The notes below the pieces were generated by a model. That model was not told the origin of the DNA, made no database searches, and worked only from the letters and a program-made list of their open reading frames with translations. From DASSCW01 sp036555005 (lineage in GTDB: Bacteria > Chloroflexota > Limnocylindria > QHBO01): DNA of 9,614 nucleotides. Position 1 is the first letter of the stretch; each line of letters starts with the position of its first letter. The stretch spans positions 1 to 9,614 of the forward strand of contig DATBME010000001.1 in NCBI GenBank assembly GCA_036555005.1, written 5' to 3'. Positions 7,901 through 9,614 of this stretch are shown one piece after another. Made by a program: the position numbers and the translations under genes.

Positions 7901-8326
7901 GGCGGGCCACGTCCCCCGGACCAGGCTGGCGTGCTCCTCGATCCCATCGGCGAAGCCCAGGACCGTCAGGTCGCGCACGGCCTCGGGGTCCTGGCCTGGC
8001 AGTGCGAAGGTGTTGGATTGCCCGCTCCAGCGCACGTCGGTCGGCAGGTCGCCCATCGCGTCGCGCAGGGCGCGGCTGACGATGGCATTGACGCCCTCGG
8101 CGTCGGCCACCGTGGCGCGCAGGGTGACCTCCACGTTCGAGTCGGACACCGGTGCATCGGCCAGCACCCGATGGAGCCCCGCCAGCGACACGGCACTGGA
8201 GTAGATCGGGCCCGCAGCCAGAAGGGTCGCGGCCAGCAACGTGATGAGCCACGCGGCACCGACGATCGGCCAGTCGACGCGCATCCGCTCCAGGCTCACC
8301 CGCCACGTACCAAGCGGCGAGTGCAC
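4940..8326 (-). CDS. Large FtsX/MacB-like ABC transporter permease (1128 aa)
   Basis: First gene of the leftward operon. Membrane segments lie near 19-39, 303-326, 345-375, 396-421, 444-458, 478-500 and 533-553, with a last three at 985-1013, 1045-1073 and 1087-1112. This is the same plan as the 933-residue neighbour, so the two look like paralogous halves of a heterodimer. The coupling motif RRTEFALLRALGMSGREL (1019-1036) marks the C-terminal FtsX domain. Extracytoplasmic regions cover about 40-302 and a very large 554-984. The latter is about twice the size of its counterpart in the neighbour and holds a beta-rich stretch (about 660-810). The motif AAGPIYSSAVSLAGLHRVL (37-55) follows the first segment. 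The start is GTG at 8326, the only usual start after an in-frame TAG upstream, with GAGGAG 11 bases before it (a rather long gap); ATG at residue 15 (8284) is an alternative. The protein probably drives extrusion or transmembrane signalling with the two ATPases downstream. Confidence 0.9.
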   Translation of the reverse strand: MHSPLGTWRVSLERMRVDWPIVGAAWLITLLAATLLAAGPIYSSAVSLAGLHRVLADAPVSDSNVEVTLRATVADAEGVNAIVSRALRDAMGDLPTDVRWSGQSNTFALPGQDPEAVRDLTVLGFADGIEEHASLVRGTWPAGATGSQPIEVAVSEEAATEMASSVGDELELISRLDAGMLVTVRVAGIYHVTDPTDPFWWEDQQLLAGVSLSDRYRTIGPLLTTRANALAHAGSGSVAFTWHAFPDFGQLDVDETSALRARLRDLSPRLQAALPDATPRVATKLGSILASSERSLLVSRTGVLLLIIQLAVLAAYAIVLTANLLVEHRRVHTALLRSRGAGTAQIVGLALIEGLVLAIPAALLGPWLAAGALSLLNVAGPLSRIQLGIVPLVSTDAYLAAGAAALGCVALLVLPALSAARSFMDEQTGVSRQETRTLGQRIGIDLALLAVTVIALWQLRLYGSPLTTSVRGTLGLDPLLVAAPAIGLLAGGVLALRLLPLMAELIERAVARGRNLIGSLGARQLARRPLRYTRAALLLMLAISMGIFAVSYGSTWADSQQDQAAYQVGTDVRVVPGRGPSAIPPWAQAATFGSLDGVTGLTPVRHERLAVTRAAGAGELIGFVPEASDAVHFRSDQAAAPLADVLAPLAAARQPVELIELPGLPARLRVGAEIDITSLVSQSFDEDTGEVSVEPVPLSVLDGHPVYGATVVLRDGDGLLHRFDVEPVPLDPEGPEQVEVQIRAPDTLAAGAAGLPLHMTGPIAIVEIGLQAAIPGLVFANAGTATLTSLDWSEEADGEAWQPVDLGSAGGWVTTISPAGQAVPDTVPHDGLAVELSDSNPLLGSSFTIGEPNQIGYLASAVDRFGDTELPAVVNRALLEGTSLSVGDVLGVRLFGQNRMVRISGAVSSFPTTDAARPLVIADLATLELMRYATARQINFPDEWWLETADGAADGVAATLRGAPLTAVSAETIDERTRVLSADPVALGIIGALSVGFVVAALFAVIGLAISAAVSARQRRTEFALLRALGMSGRELSGWLWLENAAVVTVSLAAGTAMGLVIGWVVLPFVTVTQAGDNPFPPVLLDVPWAAIALLELLAIAALGITVMLLSRVLRRFGIGSALRMGED

Positions 8327-8337
8327 GAAAGCGTTCG

Positions 8338-8343
8338 CTCCTC
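8338..8343 (-). promoter_or_regulatory. Ribosome binding site (GAGGAG) for the 1128-residue permease
   Basis: On the minus strand GAGGAG lies 11 bases before the GTG at 8326. An in-frame TAG stop occurs upstream and no ATG lies between them, so this site supports the GTG start. The spacing is a little longer than the usual 5-9 bases, which leaves the ATG at 8284 as a fallback. Confidence 0.5.
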
Positions 8344-8432
8344 GTGTGATTCGTCTGTTCTTCTACATCTTCCGGTACTACCCCGGCCAACGCCCTGCAG
8401 TTCATGCAAGGCCCCGGGCGGCGCAAATGCCG

Positions 8433-8446
8433 GCGGCGCGCGCCGC
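8433..8446. repeat. Perfect 14-bp palindrome abutting the -10 box
   Basis: GCGGCGCGCGCCGC reads the same on both strands. It ends one base before the TAGACT box, so it occupies the part of the promoter where a repressor dimer could sit. It is made only of G and C in a GC-rich genome, so chance is a serious alternative. Confidence 0.3.
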
Positions 8447-8452
8447 TAGACT
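8447..8452 (+). promoter_or_regulatory. Probable -10 element (TAGACT) of a leaderless promoter
   Basis: TAGACT fits the TAnnnT -10 consensus of high-GC bacteria and ends 8 bases before the ATG at 8461. Transcription would then begin at or very near the A of the start codon. No Shine-Dalgarno sequence precedes that ATG, which agrees with a leaderless mRNA. No good -35 box is seen at the expected distance (8424-8429 reads CAAATG). Confidence 0.5.
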
Positions 8453-8460
8453 CGGCAGCG

Positions 8461-9414
8461 ATGCCCCTGATCGAGGCCCGGGCGCTCACCAAGCGCTACG
8501 GCGCGCACGTCATCGCGCTCGATGCCCTGACGCTCGACGTCGAACCGGGGATCATCGGCCTGGTCGGCGCCAACGGCGCGGGCAAGAGCACCTTCCTCAA
8601 GATCCTGCTGGGGCTGCTGGAGCCGACCGATGGCTCGGCCTCGGTGATGGGCCTGGACGTCACGCGCCAGGGCCCGGAGATCCGGCAGTTCGTGGGCTAC
8701 CTGCCGGAGCACGACTGCCTGCCGCCGGACCTGTCGGCCACCGACTTCGTGACGCACATGGGCCGCATGTCCGGGCTGCCCGCGTCGGCCTCGCGCGAGC
8801 GCACCGCCGAGGTGCTGCGCCCCGTGGGCCTCTACGAGGAGCGCTACCGGCCGATCGGCGGCTACTCGACCGGCATGAAGCAGCGGGTCAAGCTGGCCCA
8901 GGCGCTGGTCCACGACCCCAAGCTGCTGCTGCTGGACGAGCCGACCAACGGCCTGGATCCGGCGGGGCGCGACGAGATGCTGGACCTGGTCAAGCGCACG
9001 GGCACCGAGTTCGGGATCGCCACCGTTGTCGCCTCGCACCTGCTGGGCGAGATCGAGCGGGTGTGCAGCTTCCTGCTGGCCATCGACAGCGGCCGCCTGC
9101 TGCGCGCCGCCACCATCGCCTCATTCACGGAGCGCACCGGCACGCTGGGGGTCGAGGTCGAGGACGGGGCCGATGCCCGGGCCGCCCGACTGGCTGCGGC
9201 CGGGCTCGACGCGCGCGTCGAGGGACGCAGCGTGCTGGTCGACGCGCCGGACGAGCGACCCTATGACCTGGTGCGCGACATGGTCGACGAGCTGGGGCTG
9301 GGCCTGGTCCGGCTGGAGCACCGCCGGCACCGGCTGGAGGACCTGTTCCGCGGCGACGGCGGCGAGCTGCACGACCATGACGCCGAAACCGCGCCCGCCG
9401 AGGCCGCGACTTGA
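8461..9414 (+). CDS. ABC-2-type transporter ATP-binding protein (317 aa)
   Basis: This is the cytoplasmic ATPase of an ABC-2 exporter (the CcmA/DrrA/NatA-like group). Residues 1-215 are the ATPase domain: Walker A GANGAGKS (36-43); the Q-loop position is glutamate, E83 in GYLPE; the signature is the degenerate form YSTGMKQR (135-142); Walker B is LLLLDE with catalytic E160; D-loop LD is at 165-166; the switch is H193 in ASHL. The E-for-Q and STGMKQ variants are frequent in this group and do not suggest inactivity. Residues about 220-300 match the accessory C-terminal region of DrrA-like ATPases, and the tail is acidic. ATG 8461 is preferred over an in-frame ATG at 8404, because the family's N-terminus (LIEARALTKRYG) begins exactly here and the TAGACT promoter box would fall inside the longer form. 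The stop overlaps the start of the permease gene. The substrate cannot be told from the ATPase. Confidence 0.93.
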   Translation: MPLIEARALTKRYGAHVIALDALTLDVEPGIIGLVGANGAGKSTFLKILLGLLEPTDGSASVMGLDVTRQGPEIRQFVGYLPEHDCLPPDLSATDFVTHMGRMSGLPASASRERTAEVLRPVGLYEERYRPIGGYSTGMKQRVKLAQALVHDPKLLLLDEPTNGLDPAGRDEMLDLVKRTGTEFGIATVVASHLLGEIERVCSFLLAIDSGRLLRAATIASFTERTGTLGVEVEDGADARAARLAAAGLDARVEGRSVLVDAPDERPYDLVRDMVDELGLGLVRLEHRRHRLEDLFRGDGGELHDHDAETAPAEAAT

Positions 9415-9614
9415 CCCCGCAGGAGCCGGCACTGCGCAGCCGCGAGAGCGCCACCGGCGCGATCTACGACCTGGGCTACCGCGGCTACGACGGCCCGCGG
9501 CTGGGTCGCCGCTACGCGGTGGCGACCCTGTTCTGGGCCAGCCTGCGCGCCGCCTATGCGCTGAAGCGCAGCGGGCGTGCCAAGATCGTGCCCTGGGGCC
9601 TGGCCGCCCTGCTG
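9411..9614 (+). CDS. ABC-2-type transporter permease, N-terminal part (cut by window edge)
   Basis: 68 residues are visible and the reading frame is open to the right edge. The start must be TTG at 9411: the frame has a TGA at 9378-9380 and no other start codon in between. The TTG overlaps the ATPase stop as TTGA, with GAGG (9400-9403) as ribosome binding site. The visible part is a cytoplasmic tail with the stretch YDLGYRGYDGPRLGRRYAV (residues 19-37). From memory this tyrosine/arginine-rich pattern precedes the first membrane segment in ABC-2 permeases of Actinomycetota and Chloroflexota. A hydrophobic run begins at the edge (PWGLAALL, 61-68). With the preceding ATPase it would make a two-component exporter. 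The rest of the protein is outside the window. Confidence 0.8.
   Translation, partial: MTPQEPALRSRESATGAIYDLGYRGYDGPRLGRRYAVATLFWASLRAAYALKRSGRAKIVPWGLAALL

Larger units (their letters stand above)
8327..8460. promoter_or_regulatory. Divergent intergenic region between the FtsX-type operon and the ABC-2 system
   Basis: These 134 bases separate two outward-reading transporter units, so they should hold both promoters. The middle (about 8341-8380) is visibly less GC-rich than the rest of the window. For the leftward operon the only weak candidate is TTGGCC (minus strand, 8390-8385) followed 17 bases later by TGTAGA (8367-8362); this is a poor match and is not claimed as a promoter. The rightward signals are listed separately. 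Confidence 0.5.

Noticed and set aside
8404..8460. Upstream ATG extending the ABC-2 ATPase by 19 residues
   Set aside because: The extra residues are arginine-rich and unlike the family N-terminus, there is no ribosome binding site for them, and they would cover the TAGACT promoter box.
5502..8492. 996-codon open frame on the minus strand overlapping the large permease
   Set aside because: The translation is arginine/alanine/glycine-rich low complexity in another frame of the 1128-residue permease, which itself shows clear membrane segments and FtsX motifs.
1..9614. CRISPR array, tRNA/rRNA gene, insertion sequence or attachment site
   Set aside because: Reading both strands showed no regularly spaced direct repeats, no cloverleaf-like or rRNA sequence, no transposase-like product and no flanking long repeats.

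Overview
The window is very GC-rich DNA (roughly 70% by eye) carrying seven tightly packed protein genes, almost all of them parts of ABC transport systems. GTG and TTG starts, 4-bp gene overlaps, a possible leaderless promoter and the style of the FtsX-type permeases suggest a high-GC Chloroflexota (for example a Limnocylindria-like soil or freshwater lineage) or an Actinomycetota. The sequence alone does not settle which. I see no rRNA, tRNA, CRISPR array, insertion sequence, phage gene or plasmid feature, and no stretch over 300 bases lacks a gene.

Leftward block (8326 down to 444, minus strand): four genes form one probable operon. A 1128-residue and a 933-residue FtsX/MacB-like permease come first (2 bases apart). 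A 325-residue ABC ATPase follows after 19 bases, then a 232-residue ABC ATPase with a 4-bp ATGA overlap. Both permeases have about ten membrane segments and large extracytoplasmic domains. The two ATPases have complete nucleotide-binding motifs. Two different permeases plus two different ATPases suggest a heteromeric, mechanotransmission-type (MacB/LolCDE superfamily) machine of unknown substrate. No MacA-like adaptor is encoded in the window. The most unusual element is the C-terminus of the 325-residue ATPase, which reads as an AbrB/MazE-like swapped-hairpin domain.

Left edge (354 down to 1, minus strand): after an 89-base gap holding two small inverted repeats lies the receiver domain of a response regulator, cut by the window edge. 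It may be the last member of the operon or a separate unit.

Right block (8461 to the end, plus strand): divergent from the operon across a 134-base intergenic region is an ABC-2-type ATPase (317 residues). Its start overlaps that of the next gene in the form TTGA: the N-terminus of its permease, cut by the right edge. A TAGACT box ending 8 bases before the ATPase start, with no ribosome binding site, suggests a leaderless transcript.

Nothing in the window is a clear defence, secretion or biosynthetic system. The best candidate for something poorly described is the dual-ATPase/dual-permease FtsX module with its AbrB-like ATPase tail.
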